64,000 nucleotides of DNA, taken from Ferrimonas balearica (GTDB lineage Bacteria > Pseudomonadota > Gammaproteobacteria > Enterobacterales > Shewanellaceae). This document shows positions 18,509-26,937 of this stretch, piece after piece. The position numbers and the translations under genes were made by a program. The DNA lies in NCBI RefSeq assembly GCF_019802085.1, contig NZ_JAHVHV010000001.1:1154874-1218873 (forward strand), read 5' to 3'. Every line of letters begins with the position of its first letter. Position 1 is the first letter of the stretch. The notes under the pieces are model-generated. The model saw nothing but the letters and a program-made list of their open reading frames with translations, made no database searches and had not been told where the DNA came from.

Positions 18509-19282
18509 GTGCTGATTGACTCCCATTGCCACCTTGACCGCCTGGTCGAAGGTGACGCTCCCGCCGATTTGACCCCCATTCTCGACGCCGCCAGGGCCCG
18601 CGGGGTCGAAAAGCTGCTCTGTGTCTCCGTTTCCCAGCAGGGGTATGACCGCATGAAGGCGCTGGTCGCGCCTCACCCTGAGGTGTCCCTCTCCTGCGGT
18701 GTGCACCCGCTGGATATCAAGGACGGGTTTGATCCGGCCTGGTTGGCCCGGGAAGCGGCGGATCCGCAAGTGGTGGCCATCGGCGAAACCGGATTGGATT
18801 ACTACTACAGCAAGGACAACATCGAAGCCCAGCAGCAGGCGTTTGCCCACCACATTCAGCTCGCCAACAGGTTGGAGAAACCGGTGATCATCCACACCCG
18901 GGATGCCCGGGAGGACACCTTGCGCATCTGGCGTGAGAATGGTGGGCGCAACGGGGTGTTGCACTGCTTTACCGAGTCCTGGGAGATGGCCCGGGATGCG
19001 CTGGAGTTGGGTCTCTACATCTCCATCAGCGGGATCGTGACCTTCCGTAATGCCGAGGCGCTGAGAGAGGTGGTGCGACGGGTGCCCATGGACCGGCTGC
19101 TGGTGGAGACGGACGCCCCCTACCTGGCCCCGGTGCCGCACCGCGGCAAAACCAATCAGCCGGCCTACGTGCGCGAGGTGGCGCAGTTTGTGGCGGATCT
19201 GAAGCAGGTGTCTTACGAGACGCTGTTGGAGCAGACCGCCAGTAACTTCTTTACCCTGTTTCCTGGGGCGCGAAGCGTCTGA
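18509..19282 (+). CDS. TatD family metal-dependent deoxyribonuclease (YcfH-like)
   Basis: A 257-residue amidohydrolase-fold protein starting at GTG 18509 (VLIDSHCHLDRL). Metal ligands are visible: HCH at 5-7, Glu in VAIGETGLDYYY (about 92-100), His in PVIIHTRDAREDT (about 130) and in GVLHCFT, and Asp in LLVETDAPYLAPVPHRG. TatD relatives act as 3'-5' exonucleases or quality-control DNases. It is the last gene of the pabC-to-tatD run, where its YcfH-type orthologue sits in E. coli. Only a weak GTGGA precedes the start. Confidence 0.92.
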   Translation: MLIDSHCHLDRLVEGDAPADLTPILDAARARGVEKLLCVSVSQQGYDRMKALVAPHPEVSLSCGVHPLDIKDGFDPAWLAREAADPQVVAIGETGLDYYYSKDNIEAQQQAFAHHIQLANRLEKPVIIHTRDAREDTLRIWRENGGRNGVLHCFTESWEMARDALELGLYISISGIVTFRNAEALREVVRRVPMDRLLVETDAPYLAPVPHRGKTNQPAYVREVAQFVADLKQVSYETLLEQTASNFFTLFPGARSV

Positions 19283-19305
19283 GGGGAGGAGGTTGATGAG
19301 GGCGC

Positions 19306-19343
19306 AAAAAAAAAGCCCGCGACGACTCCGATGTCACGAGCTT
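19306..19343 (-). terminator. Terminator of rsmF (minus strand)
   Basis: Read on the minus strand, an 11-bp stem (AAGCTCGTGAC with GTCGCGGGCTT, two G-U pairs, 19313-19343) is followed by nine T. On the plus strand two pairs become C-A mismatches, so it is built for the minus strand. It lies about 135 nt beyond the rsmF stop. Confidence 0.8.
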
Positions 19344-19478
19344 AGGGGAAGGGTTCAACAGAACCTTGCGCTAGCGAAGACCTGACGACTTCGTAGGCAA
19401 AAAGCTTAGACCAGTTTGTCGGCTTTGCTCGCCAAATCCCCACTTTTTGGTAACAAAAGTTAAATCGGTTCGCCTGGC

Positions 19479-20891
19479 TTAGGCCAGGCTGATCTTATCC
19501 CGCACCAGTTCACGGGGCAGGGCGTTCTTCAGACGACTGCCCACCCACTTGGCCAGCCCCAGTGGGTGGCCCCGGTAACGCACAATCACTTCCCCCTTGC
19601 CGCCGGCGGCGTCCATCGGCAGATCCCGGCCCATCAAGTACTGCTCCGCCTGGCCCTCATCCAGCTCGACCCCTTTGCTGTCGTCCGACGGCAGGGACAT
19701 CACCGCTTCGTGAAAGGTTTTAAACCCCTTCTTGTGGCGTTCGGCCAGTTTTAGCCCCATGCGGTCCATGCGGATCCGGCCAATCAGACCCGACAAGGGG
19801 GTAGGGAACCACCACAGCTCCTTGTCCCGCACCATCAGTTGCCCTGGGTTGGGCAGGGTCAGGCCAAACTGGTCGCTGAAGTAGGCGGACAGCTCCTGCG
19901 CCTCCTTGGCCTTGGCGGGGCTGAAGGGGAAGCGGCCCAGCTTCGGCGGGCGGACCTCGCTGTCGATGGTGGCGGTTTTGCGCAGGGCCGCCACAAAGAA
20001 GCCTTCGGAGTCGAAGATCTGCGGCCAGATGTGCAGGTAGCCCTCCTCGGTCAGGGCCTTGTCGGCGCCGGGGAAGAGATCCCCCAAGGGCGCCACCTCA
20101 ACCGCGTCCGGGTACTGGGCCAGCAGATGGGCACAGACGTCCTGGTTCTCACGCCGGTTGAGGGTGCAGGTGGAGTAGATCAGCACGCCACCGGGCTTCA
20201 GGGCGGCAAAGGCGGACTCGATAAGATCCCGCTGGATCCCGGCAATGGTCTCAATGGACTCGAGGCTCCAGTTGTCCATCGATTCAGGGTCCTTGCGCAC
20301 CGTGCCTTCGCCAGAACAGGGCGCATCCAAAAGGATGGCGTCGAACTGCTCCGGCAGGGTTGGGCCAAACACCCGCCCGTCGAAATGGGTCATCACCACG
20401 TTGCGGATCCCAAGTCGCTGCAGGTTGGAGTAGAGGCCCTTGAGACGGCTGGAGGAGAACTCGTTGGCCATCAGCAGGCCGCGGTTTTCCATGGCGGCGG
20501 CGATCTGAGTGGTCTTGGAGCCCGGGGCAGAGGCCACGTCGAGCACCTGCTCCGGCGCGTCACTGTGAGCGAACAGCGCGGTGGGCGGCATCATCGAGGA
20601 GGCTTCCTGGATGTAGAACAGGCCACACAGGTGTTCGATGGTGTTGCCCAAAGGCTGGCTGTCGTCTTCGCGGGTCAACCAGAAGCCGGTGTCACACCAG
20701 GGCACCGGTTCCAGCGTCCACCCCTTGGCGGCCATCCGCTCGGTGAAAGCTTCGACACTGATCTTCAGTGTGTTGACGCGAATGGAGCGACGCAGGGGTT
20801 GCGTGCTGTACGCCACGAAATCTTCAAGGGTAAGATGGGCGGGTAGGATCGCCTCGATGCTATCGAGAAACTCCTGGGAAAACGACGGCAT
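19479..20891 (-). CDS. rsmF: 16S rRNA m5C1407 methyltransferase
   Basis: A 470-residue RNA cytosine-5 methyltransferase (YebU family, 479 residues in E. coli). I use ATG 20891 (MPSFSQEFLDSIEAILPAH); the frame is open 91 codons further but that region lies across the start of the plus-strand neighbour. The SAM-binding motif VLDVASAPGSKTTQIAA, LLDAPCSGEGTVRKDP with the PCS cysteine, and IYSTCTLNRRENQ with the catalytic TCT cysteine are all present, followed by a C-terminal PUA-like part. In E. coli it sits beside yebS-yebT (letAB); here a plus-strand membrane-protein gene intervenes. Confidence 0.95.
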   Translation of the reverse strand: MPSFSQEFLDSIEAILPAHLTLEDFVAYSTQPLRRSIRVNTLKISVEAFTERMAAKGWTLEPVPWCDTGFWLTREDDSQPLGNTIEHLCGLFYIQEASSMMPPTALFAHSDAPEQVLDVASAPGSKTTQIAAAMENRGLLMANEFSSSRLKGLYSNLQRLGIRNVVMTHFDGRVFGPTLPEQFDAILLDAPCSGEGTVRKDPESMDNWSLESIETIAGIQRDLIESAFAALKPGGVLIYSTCTLNRRENQDVCAHLLAQYPDAVEVAPLGDLFPGADKALTEEGYLHIWPQIFDSEGFFVAALRKTATIDSEVRPPKLGRFPFSPAKAKEAQELSAYFSDQFGLTLPNPGQLMVRDKELWWFPTPLSGLIGRIRMDRMGLKLAERHKKGFKTFHEAVMSLPSDDSKGVELDEGQAEQYLMGRDLPMDAAGGKGEVIVRYRGHPLGLAKWVGSRLKNALPRELVRDKISLA

Positions 20892-20955
20892 AGTCCGGTT
20901 CCTGAGGGCAAAAACGGCGGCAACTATAACACAGTGGAAGTGAGGGTAGCACAGG

Positions 20956-22182
20956 GTGTTAAACAGAGTATGGGGTGGCTTTTTCTTTATCGCGACCCTG
21001 GCCGCGTTGTGGCAATGGGCCGGCGGTAACGAGGCGATATTCGCCGCGGTGCTGGAGCAGGTGATGAGCATGGCCAAGCTGGCGGTGGAGATCGCCATCG
21101 GCCTGGCAGGCATCATGGCATTGTGGATGGGTTTGATGCGCATCGGCGAGCGGGCGGGGCTCATTGATTGGCTGGCCCGGGTTTTGTCGCCCCTGCTTCA
21201 CCGCCTGATGCCGGAGGTGCCCAAGGGGCACCCGGCCTTTGGCGCCATCACCATGAATCTTTCCGCCAACGTACTGGGCATGGACAACGCCGCCACCCCC
21301 ATGGGCATTCAGGCGATGAAACAGCTGCAGGCGTTAAACCCCAAACCGGACACCGCCACCAACGCCCAGATCCTGTTCCTGGTGCTGAACACCTCCTCGG
21401 TCACCCTGTTCCCCATCGCCGTGCTGGTCTACCGGGCTCAGCAGGGGGCGGCGCATCCCGCAGATGTGTTTGTGCCCATACTGCTGGCCACATTGGCCTC
21501 CACCCTGGCGGGCCTGTTGGCGGTCAGCCTGGTGCAGCGCATCAATCTGCTCGACAGGGTGGTGCTGTTCTGGGGATTGGGGATCGGGGCCGGCCTTACC
21601 GCACTGCTGGCGACCCTGGCGGGGTTCACCGCCACCCAACTGCAGAGCTTCTCCCTGTTCTGGGGCAACGCCATCCTCTGTGCCTTTATCGTGCTGGTGA
21701 TCGCAGCGGGACAGTGGCGCCGTCAGCCGGTGTTCGATCAGTTTGTGGAGGGGGCCAAAGAGGGGCTGACCACCACCTTGACCCTGGTGCCCTACCTGCT
21801 TGCCATGCTGGTGGCCATCGGGGCGCTGCGCGGCTCAGGGGCGCTGGAACTGGCCCTGGAGGGGATCCGGTCGGTGGTGATGGGCCTGGGCTGGGACACC
21901 CGCTTTGTCGAGGCGCTGCCCACGGCGCTGATGAAGCCGTTCAGCGGCTCCGGCGCGCGGGCGATGATGCTGGAGACGATGAACAGCGCCGGGGTCGATT
22001 CCTTTGCCGGGCGCCTGGCGGCGCTGTTCCAGGGCTCTACCGAGACCACCTTCTACGTCCTGGCGGTCTATTTCGGTGCCGTTGGGGTGCGACACACCCG
22101 CCATGCCATCGGCTGCGGCCTGTTGGCCGATCTGGCGGGGATCCTTGCGGCCATCGGCGTGGCCTACTGGTTCTTCGCCTAG
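20956..22182 (+). CDS. Nucleoside-recognition domain membrane protein (SpmA-SpmB-like fusion)
   Basis: A 408-residue polytopic inner-membrane protein from GTG 20956, with about ten hydrophobic segments and two similar halves. The first contains MNLSANVLGMDNAATPMGIQAMKQLQ and NTSSVTLFPIAV, typical of SpmA. The second contains MKPFSGSGARAMMLE and FQGSTETTFYVLAVYFGAVG, typical of SpmB. The Gate/nucleoside-recognition family is named after spore maturation proteins and nucleoside transporters, but this organism type does not sporulate and the substrate is unknown. It is divergent from rsmF (64 bp between starts) and convergent with letB, overlapping it by 4 nt. It breaks the letAB-rsmF order seen in E. 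coli. Confidence 0.85.
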   Translation: MLNRVWGGFFFIATLAALWQWAGGNEAIFAAVLEQVMSMAKLAVEIAIGLAGIMALWMGLMRIGERAGLIDWLARVLSPLLHRLMPEVPKGHPAFGAITMNLSANVLGMDNAATPMGIQAMKQLQALNPKPDTATNAQILFLVLNTSSVTLFPIAVLVYRAQQGAAHPADVFVPILLATLASTLAGLLAVSLVQRINLLDRVVLFWGLGIGAGLTALLATLAGFTATQLQSFSLFWGNAILCAFIVLVIAAGQWRRQPVFDQFVEGAKEGLTTTLTLVPYLLAMLVAIGALRGSGALELALEGIRSVVMGLGWDTRFVEALPTALMKPFSGSGARAMMLETMNSAGVDSFAGRLAALFQGSTETTFYVLAVYFGAVGVRHTRHAIGCGLLADLAGILAAIGVAYWFFA

Positions 22183-24776
22183 AAGCGCGGCTGCCACTGC
22201 AGCCAGCGGGCGTCGGCGGTGTCTGCCAGCGGGAAGCGTTCACCGGCGGCGACCGCGTTGGCCTCGTCGCCGGCCTGTTCGGTGGCGAAGGCGATCCCTC
22301 CAATCAGCAAGGATTCCACTGACTCGGTGGCGATCTGGGCCCCGGAGAACAGGCCAAAGTCCAGGTAGAGACCGGAAGCGTTCCAGAACCGGCTGCTTCG
22401 GTTCACCAGGTGCTGATGCCGGGGGTCGAGCTGGATCTCGATGTCCACCGACGCGGCGTCCTCCGCCAGACGCGTGTGCACCACTTCTCCCACTTTCATC
22501 TGACGATAGAGCACCGGGCTGCCGATCTGCAGCGAGCCCAGGCGGGGCTGGTTGAGCACCAGGCGCAGGCCGCCGTCGTAGGGCAGGAGCACCGGCACCT
22601 CCTCGAGCAGGGTAAAGGCATCATCCTGCTGGGTGGACTCGCCGGGCAGGACAGCGACGTAGTTGCCGGTCAGCAGGGTATCGAGGTTTTTGGCCCCAGC
22701 CAGGTTAAGTTCAGCGCTGACCAGGTAGAAACGGCTGTCCTGGTTTAGGAAGGGCTCGGCAAAGCGCGCGTCGATGCTGGCGGTCAGAGTCTGGAATTTG
22801 AGGTCATCGGAGAGGGCCACCGAGTCGATGCGGCCCACTTCGTGACCCAGGTAGCGGATCCCCGCCTTTACCGGCACCCGAGCCTGGGGCTTGGCGTAGA
22901 GCGTAAAGCTCACCCGGGGGGAGAGCGCCGCGTCGCGGTCCGGGTAGATGGTGCGATCCTCAGGCGCGCCGGCCTGGAGCGTGCCCCGATGGTCAAAGGC
23001 GAGGCCGCCACGCAGCAGCTGGGGCAGGGGGCCGGCTTCGATGGCCACCCCCGCGAGTGAGCCCTCTACCTTGACCTGGCTGCGGTGCCAGAAGCGGCTG
23101 CCGGTGCCAATCTGGGCCCGGTAGGGGGCGTCGATGGCCAGCGCCACTCGAAAGCCGTCATCCACCAGATCGATGGCCGCCACCTTGCCCACCTCCAACT
23201 CGCGGAAGTACACCGGTGCGCCCAGGCTCAGGCCCAGCAGGGCATCGGTGTGCAGTACCAGGCGGGCAGGGGGGCCCTGACGGGCGGCCTTTTCGCTTTC
23301 ATGGATGGCGAAGACCGCATCCTCGGCAGCAGCGTCGCCGGAGCCGGTGGAGAAGCTCAGCCCGCCACGAATGAGGTTGGCCAGCGGTGCGGACTGCACC
23401 TTGAGGCCGGAAAGATCCGCATCGATGGTGACGCCGCCATGGCGCCAGAACAGCGAGTTGGCCTTAATGAGCTCGTGGTAGGGGGCGGTGATCCAGGCGG
23501 TCACCTCGACGTGGTCACCGGCCAGGGCCAGATGGGTGACCTCGCCCACCGGGAAGGAGCGGAACAGAATGGGGGCGCCGACCGAGAGCCCTTCGGCGCT
23601 TTGTTGGGTCAGCGTGACCAGGCGGCCAGGCAGCTGCCCCTTGGGCCGACCGTCGTGGAGGGTGAAGCGGGTGCCGGGTTCGCCGTCGCCCGGCAGCAGA
23701 GCGATGAAATCGCCAAACAGCAGGGTATCGAGGTGTTTGACGCCGTCCAGGCCGAACTCGGCTCCGGCACGCCAAAACTGGCTGTTGCGATTGAACAGGT
23801 GGCGATACTCGCCGCTGACTCGGGCACTGAGCTGTACGCCGTCGTCGTTGAGGTGGATGCTGTACACCTCGCCGAGCTTGAGGCCCCGGTGCTGGATGGG
23901 GGTGCCGACGCGCAGCCCTTCGGCGTGGTCGGCTTTGAACAGCACATCGAAGGTGGGTTCCGCTGCGGCGACGCTGTCGTGTAGGGCAAACACCGAGCCG
24001 TGGTGCGCCGGCTCGCCATCGGCGGGGGAGGAGAAGCTGACGCCACCGGCCAGCAGGGTGGCCAGGCTGTCCAGCTCCACGTCCACACCATCGAGACCGG
24101 CACGTACCCGGGCGCCGGAGGCGTTCCAGAACAGGCTGTTGTCCCGCACCAGTGAGCGGTACTCCGGCTCGATCACCGCCGTCAGGTGCACTTGTCGGGT
24201 GTCCGGATCCAACTCGTACTTGAGGATTTGACCCACCTCCACCTGCTGGAAGTAGACCCCACTGCCCACATCCAGTGAACCGCGGCGTTCGGCCAGCAGT
24301 TCGACGGTCAGTCCACCGTCCTGGGTGGCACGCACCGGGGCCTCAAAGGTGCCCACGTACTGGTAGCGCTTGGGCCCTTCGCCGGGTGACATGGTGATGT
24401 AGTTGCCGCTGAACAGGGCGTCGAGGCCCTCGATGCCAGTCAGGGAGGCCTTGGGGGAGACCAGCCAGAACTGAGTATCGCGACGCAGCAGGTCTTCCAC
24501 CATGTGGCTCATCTTAACGGTGACCATCACCCCCTGGTCCTCATCGTCCAGGGCCACGTGGGTGACCTGACCCACCACCAGGCCCTGGTAGCGCACCAGG
24601 GTTTTGTTGGCTTCGATGCCGTTGGCGGTGGGGAAGTGGATCTCGATGACGGTGCCCCGCTCCTGGATGTAGGAGGCCAGCAGCCAGGCCCCCAACAGGA
24701 AGGCGGTGATGGGCAATATCCAGATGGGGGAGATCAGCTTCTTCTTACTGACTTTCGGCTTGTGGGTTTCGGTCAT
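22179..24776 (-). CDS. letB: LetB (YebT/PqiB-type) MCE-domain lipid-transport tunnel protein
   Basis: An 865-residue periplasm-spanning protein from ATG 24776. One N-terminal membrane anchor (about 18-38, SPIWILPITAFLLGAWLLASYI) is followed by seven MCE repeats, each with a YxGxxVGxV-like core (RYQGLVVGQV, YFQQVEVGQI, QHRGLKLGEV, LFRSFPVGEV, YFRELEVGKV, RYLGHEVGRI, LYRQMKVGEV). Seven MCE domains and this length match E. coli LetB (877), which stacks as hexameric rings to form a hydrophobic tunnel for phospholipids between the inner and outer membranes. The start lies inside the end of the second letA gene (32-nt overlap), so the two are coupled. Confidence 0.95.
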   Translation of the reverse strand: MTETHKPKVSKKKLISPIWILPITAFLLGAWLLASYIQERGTVIEIHFPTANGIEANKTLVRYQGLVVGQVTHVALDDEDQGVMVTVKMSHMVEDLLRRDTQFWLVSPKASLTGIEGLDALFSGNYITMSPGEGPKRYQYVGTFEAPVRATQDGGLTVELLAERRGSLDVGSGVYFQQVEVGQILKYELDPDTRQVHLTAVIEPEYRSLVRDNSLFWNASGARVRAGLDGVDVELDSLATLLAGGVSFSSPADGEPAHHGSVFALHDSVAAAEPTFDVLFKADHAEGLRVGTPIQHRGLKLGEVYSIHLNDDGVQLSARVSGEYRHLFNRNSQFWRAGAEFGLDGVKHLDTLLFGDFIALLPGDGEPGTRFTLHDGRPKGQLPGRLVTLTQQSAEGLSVGAPILFRSFPVGEVTHLALAGDHVEVTAWITAPYHELIKANSLFWRHGGVTIDADLSGLKVQSAPLANLIRGGLSFSTGSGDAAAEDAVFAIHESEKAARQGPPARLVLHTDALLGLSLGAPVYFRELEVGKVAAIDLVDDGFRVALAIDAPYRAQIGTGSRFWHRSQVKVEGSLAGVAIEAGPLPQLLRGGLAFDHRGTLQAGAPEDRTIYPDRDAALSPRVSFTLYAKPQARVPVKAGIRYLGHEVGRIDSVALSDDLKFQTLTASIDARFAEPFLNQDSRFYLVSAELNLAGAKNLDTLLTGNYVAVLPGESTQQDDAFTLLEEVPVLLPYDGGLRLVLNQPRLGSLQIGSPVLYRQMKVGEVVHTRLAEDAASVDIEIQLDPRHQHLVNRSSRFWNASGLYLDFGLFSGAQIATESVESLLIGGIAFATEQAGDEANAVAAGERFPLADTADARWLQWQPRF

Positions 24777-25395
24777 GACTCTGTTCACATTCGAGATCCC
24801 ACAGCAAACGGGGATCCAGGGTTTTGGCAGCGAGCTGGGTGAAGATGATCACCAGGGCAAAAAAGGTGGCCGCGGGGGCCGGCTTGGCATAGAGCAGCTG
24901 CCCCATGTTGACCAGGCTGACCATGATGGAGATGACGAACAGATCCAGCATCGACCAGCGGCCGATGAACTCGATGACGTGGAAGCTCCAGGTCAACTGG
25001 CGTCGGGACAGCTTAAGGCGGAACTGGATGGTCAGCAGGATGAGGCTCAGGCCGATGATCTTGGCCATGGGCACCAATATGGAGGCGGTGAACACGATCA
25101 CGGCGATGGCTGCCATGTCGTTCTCCACCAGCGACAGGATGCCGGAGTAGATGGTGTCGTAGGTGGTGCGGCCCTGGTTGGTCAACTGGGTGATGTGCAG
25201 GGCGTTGGCCGGGAACAGCAGAAAGATGGCTGTGATCAACAGCGCCCAGGAGTACTCCAGGCTGTGGGGCTTACGATCGTGCAGTTCGGTGTGGCAACGG
25301 GGGCAGCTGGGGGCACTGGCCACCGCCAGCCCACAGCCGGCGCACAACCGCAGGTCGCGGTCGAGCCCACGCTCAGGAACCGTAGATCTCTTCAT
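24745..25395 (-). CDS. LetA/PqiA domain protein, second half (C-terminal unit)
   Basis: A 216-residue membrane protein with one PqiA unit: a zinc ribbon (CAGCGLAVASAPSCPRCH, about 18-35) and four membrane segments (about 50-70, 95-120, 140-165, 172-195). Together with the upstream gene it reproduces the two-unit architecture of E. coli LetA (YebS, about 427 residues), the inner-membrane partner that loads lipid into LetB. The two halves overlap by 23 nt in different frames and each has its own start and intact zinc ribbon, so this is a stable split rather than decay. letB follows with a 32-nt overlap. Confidence 0.92.
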   Translation of the reverse strand: MKRSTVPERGLDRDLRLCAGCGLAVASAPSCPRCHTELHDRKPHSLEYSWALLITAIFLLFPANALHITQLTNQGRTTYDTIYSGILSLVENDMAAIAVIVFTASILVPMAKIIGLSLILLTIQFRLKLSRRQLTWSFHVIEFIGRWSMLDLFVISIMVSLVNMGQLLYAKPAPAATFFALVIIFTQLAAKTLDPRLLWDLECEQSHDRNPQAESQ

Positions 25396-25984
25396 ACTGA
25401 TGCCACATCAACTCGCGGTTGTACTCGTATTGCACGTAAAAGGTTAGTACGAACAACAAGATATAACACAAAGTGCCCCAGCCGTAGGTCAGATCTGCGA
25501 TGTCCACCAGCTTAAAGACAGAGACGAAGAAGCTGATCATGTAGATCTCAATCATGCTCAGCTGGTCCAGGGTGGGTTGATGCAGCAGCAACCAGCGCAC
25601 TATGGGACGGCCGGTGCCCATGCGCATCAGGGTCAGTTGGGTCAGGATGGAGAGCAGCAACAGCAGGGGGGCGATCACGCCCGCCACCAGCACCGCCAGG
25701 CCCACCAGCACGAACCCCTGTTCCATCACCACCAGGGCCCCGTACAGCACCGTGGTCTGGCGCAGGTTCCCCACCAGATCGATCTCCAGTATGGGCAGCA
25801 GGTTGGCGGGGAAATAGAGCACCAGGGCGGCCAGGGTGAGGGCCATCAATCCGCCGGTGTCGCAGTAGGGGTTGTCGTAGATGCGGCTGTGGCAGCGCGG
25901 GCAGAAAGCGCGCATGCCCCGAGGCAAGGCCCGGCGACGGACATAGGTGTCACAGGTGGGACAGAGCACGGGGCGGCTGGACAA
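25373..25984 (-). CDS. LetA/PqiA domain protein, first half (N-terminal unit)
   Basis: A 203-residue membrane protein with an N-terminal zinc ribbon (CPTCDTYVRRRALPRGMRAFCPRCH, about 8-32) and four hydrophobic segments from about residue 45 on. It corresponds to the first PqiA unit of LetA. It is the first gene of the letA-letA-letB run. The ATG at 25984 has AAGCAGGAAGC just upstream. With the following gene it should form a heteromeric LetA equivalent in the inner membrane. Confidence 0.92.
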   Translation of the reverse strand: MSSRPVLCPTCDTYVRRRALPRGMRAFCPRCHSRIYDNPYCDTGGLMALTLAALVLYFPANLLPILEIDLVGNLRQTTVLYGALVVMEQGFVLVGLAVLVAGVIAPLLLLLSILTQLTLMRMGTGRPIVRWLLLHQPTLDQLSMIEIYMISFFVSVFKLVDIADLTYGWGTLCYILLFVLTFYVQYEYNRELMWHQYEEIYGS

Positions 25985-26101
25985 GGAGCTTCCTGCTTCT
26001 ATTGGCTTCGGGCGATACCGCGAGTGTACTCAAAAATGGGAGTCTTTTCAGCGCTATTGCACTCTTACTGCACGTTTGAACACCTTAGGGCCGGCAAATC
26101 C

Positions 26102-26130
26102 TTGACTGCTTCCACGTAAACTGGGTTAAT
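26102..26130 (+). promoter_or_regulatory. Likely sigma-70 promoter of msrC-proQ
   Basis: TTGACT (26102-26107), a 17-bp spacer and GTTAAT (26125-26130), 32 bp before the msrC ATG, in the 177-bp gap divergent to letA. Confidence 0.55.
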
Positions 26131-26161
26131 GGCAGGCTGTTGAGAACTCTTCATCCACGCT

Positions 26162-26641
26162 ATGTCTGTAGAAACGTCCGTCGATTACGCCTCTTTGCTG
26201 CGGCAAGCCGAAGCCCTGACCCAGGGCGAACCCAACCTGATCGCCAATCTCGCCAACCTGTCTGCACTGGTCTACCACGGCCTGGGCCGGGTCAATTGGG
26301 CCGGTTTTTACCTCAAAGAGGGCGACACCCTGGTGTTGGGCCCCTTCCAGGGTAACGTGGCCTGTGTTCGCATCCCCTGGGGGCGTGGCGTGTGCGGCAC
26401 CGCCGCGGCAGAGCAAACCGTTCAGCGGATTGAAGACGTACACGCTTTTGAGGGCCACATCGCTTGTGATGCGGCCAGTAACTCGGAAATTGTGCTACCG
26501 ATCATGGTGGGCGAAGAGGTGGTGGCCGTTCTGGACATCGACAGCCCGGAATTTGGTCGCTTTAGTGCAGAGGACGAAGCGGGCCTGGTGAAACTGGCCG
26601 AGCTGTGCTCGGCACTGTTTACCGCCCACACTCAACAATGA
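26162..26641 (+). CDS. msrC: Free methionine-(R)-sulfoxide reductase
   Basis: A 159-residue GAF-domain enzyme (YebR family) that reduces free methionine-R-sulfoxide using thioredoxin. The three family cysteines are present at C68, C78 and C102 (ACVRIPWGRGVCGTA and HIACDAASNSEI); the last is the expected nucleophile. VNWAGFYLKEGDTLVLGPFQG is another signature. In E. coli yebR lies beside letAB and proQ-prc, and the same set is kept here. The next gene starts in a 4-nt ATGA overlap. Confidence 0.95.
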   Translation: MSVETSVDYASLLRQAEALTQGEPNLIANLANLSALVYHGLGRVNWAGFYLKEGDTLVLGPFQGNVACVRIPWGRGVCGTAAAEQTVQRIEDVHAFEGHIACDAASNSEIVLPIMVGEEVVAVLDIDSPEFGRFSAEDEAGLVKLAELCSALFTAHTQQ

Positions 26642-26937
26642 AAGAGTTTGTATCCATCTATACCTACCTGGTGGAGCCCTCCGAGGTAGGGGAGTGGGAG
26701 GGGGAGGAAGCCCTGGCGGCAGAGAACCTCAACCGACTCTATCATGCAGTTTATGATGCGGCCGATAACGACATCGAACCGGCGTTGCTGGAAGAGATGC
26801 TGTCGGCCGTGTGGCCACATTGGCAATTTAATCCCCAGTTATTGGAACTGGACGATGATTTGATCGACGTCTTTGTCGAAACGCTGTTTTCCCACTTTGA
26901 CCCGAATGCGGGCCAGGAAGAGTTTGATGACCACTGA
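26638..26937 (+). CDS. Small acidic protein between msrC and proQ
   Basis: A 99-residue acidic protein (MKEFVSIYTYLVEPSEVGEWEGEEALAAENLNRLYHAVYDAA) starting in an ATGA overlap with msrC and overlapping proQ by 11 nt. No signal peptide, membrane segment or known motif is seen. Its position, translationally coupled to both neighbours, makes it a real gene. I do not recognise the family. A regulatory or chaperone role toward ProQ would be pure guesswork. Confidence 0.8.
   Translation: MKEFVSIYTYLVEPSEVGEWEGEEALAAENLNRLYHAVYDAADNDIEPALLEEMLSAVWPHWQFNPQLLELDDDLIDVFVETLFSHFDPNAGQEEFDDH

Noticed and set aside
20892..21164. N-terminal extension of rsmF by 91 codons
   Set aside because: It runs antisense through the start of the 20956-22182 gene, and the family start is at 20891.
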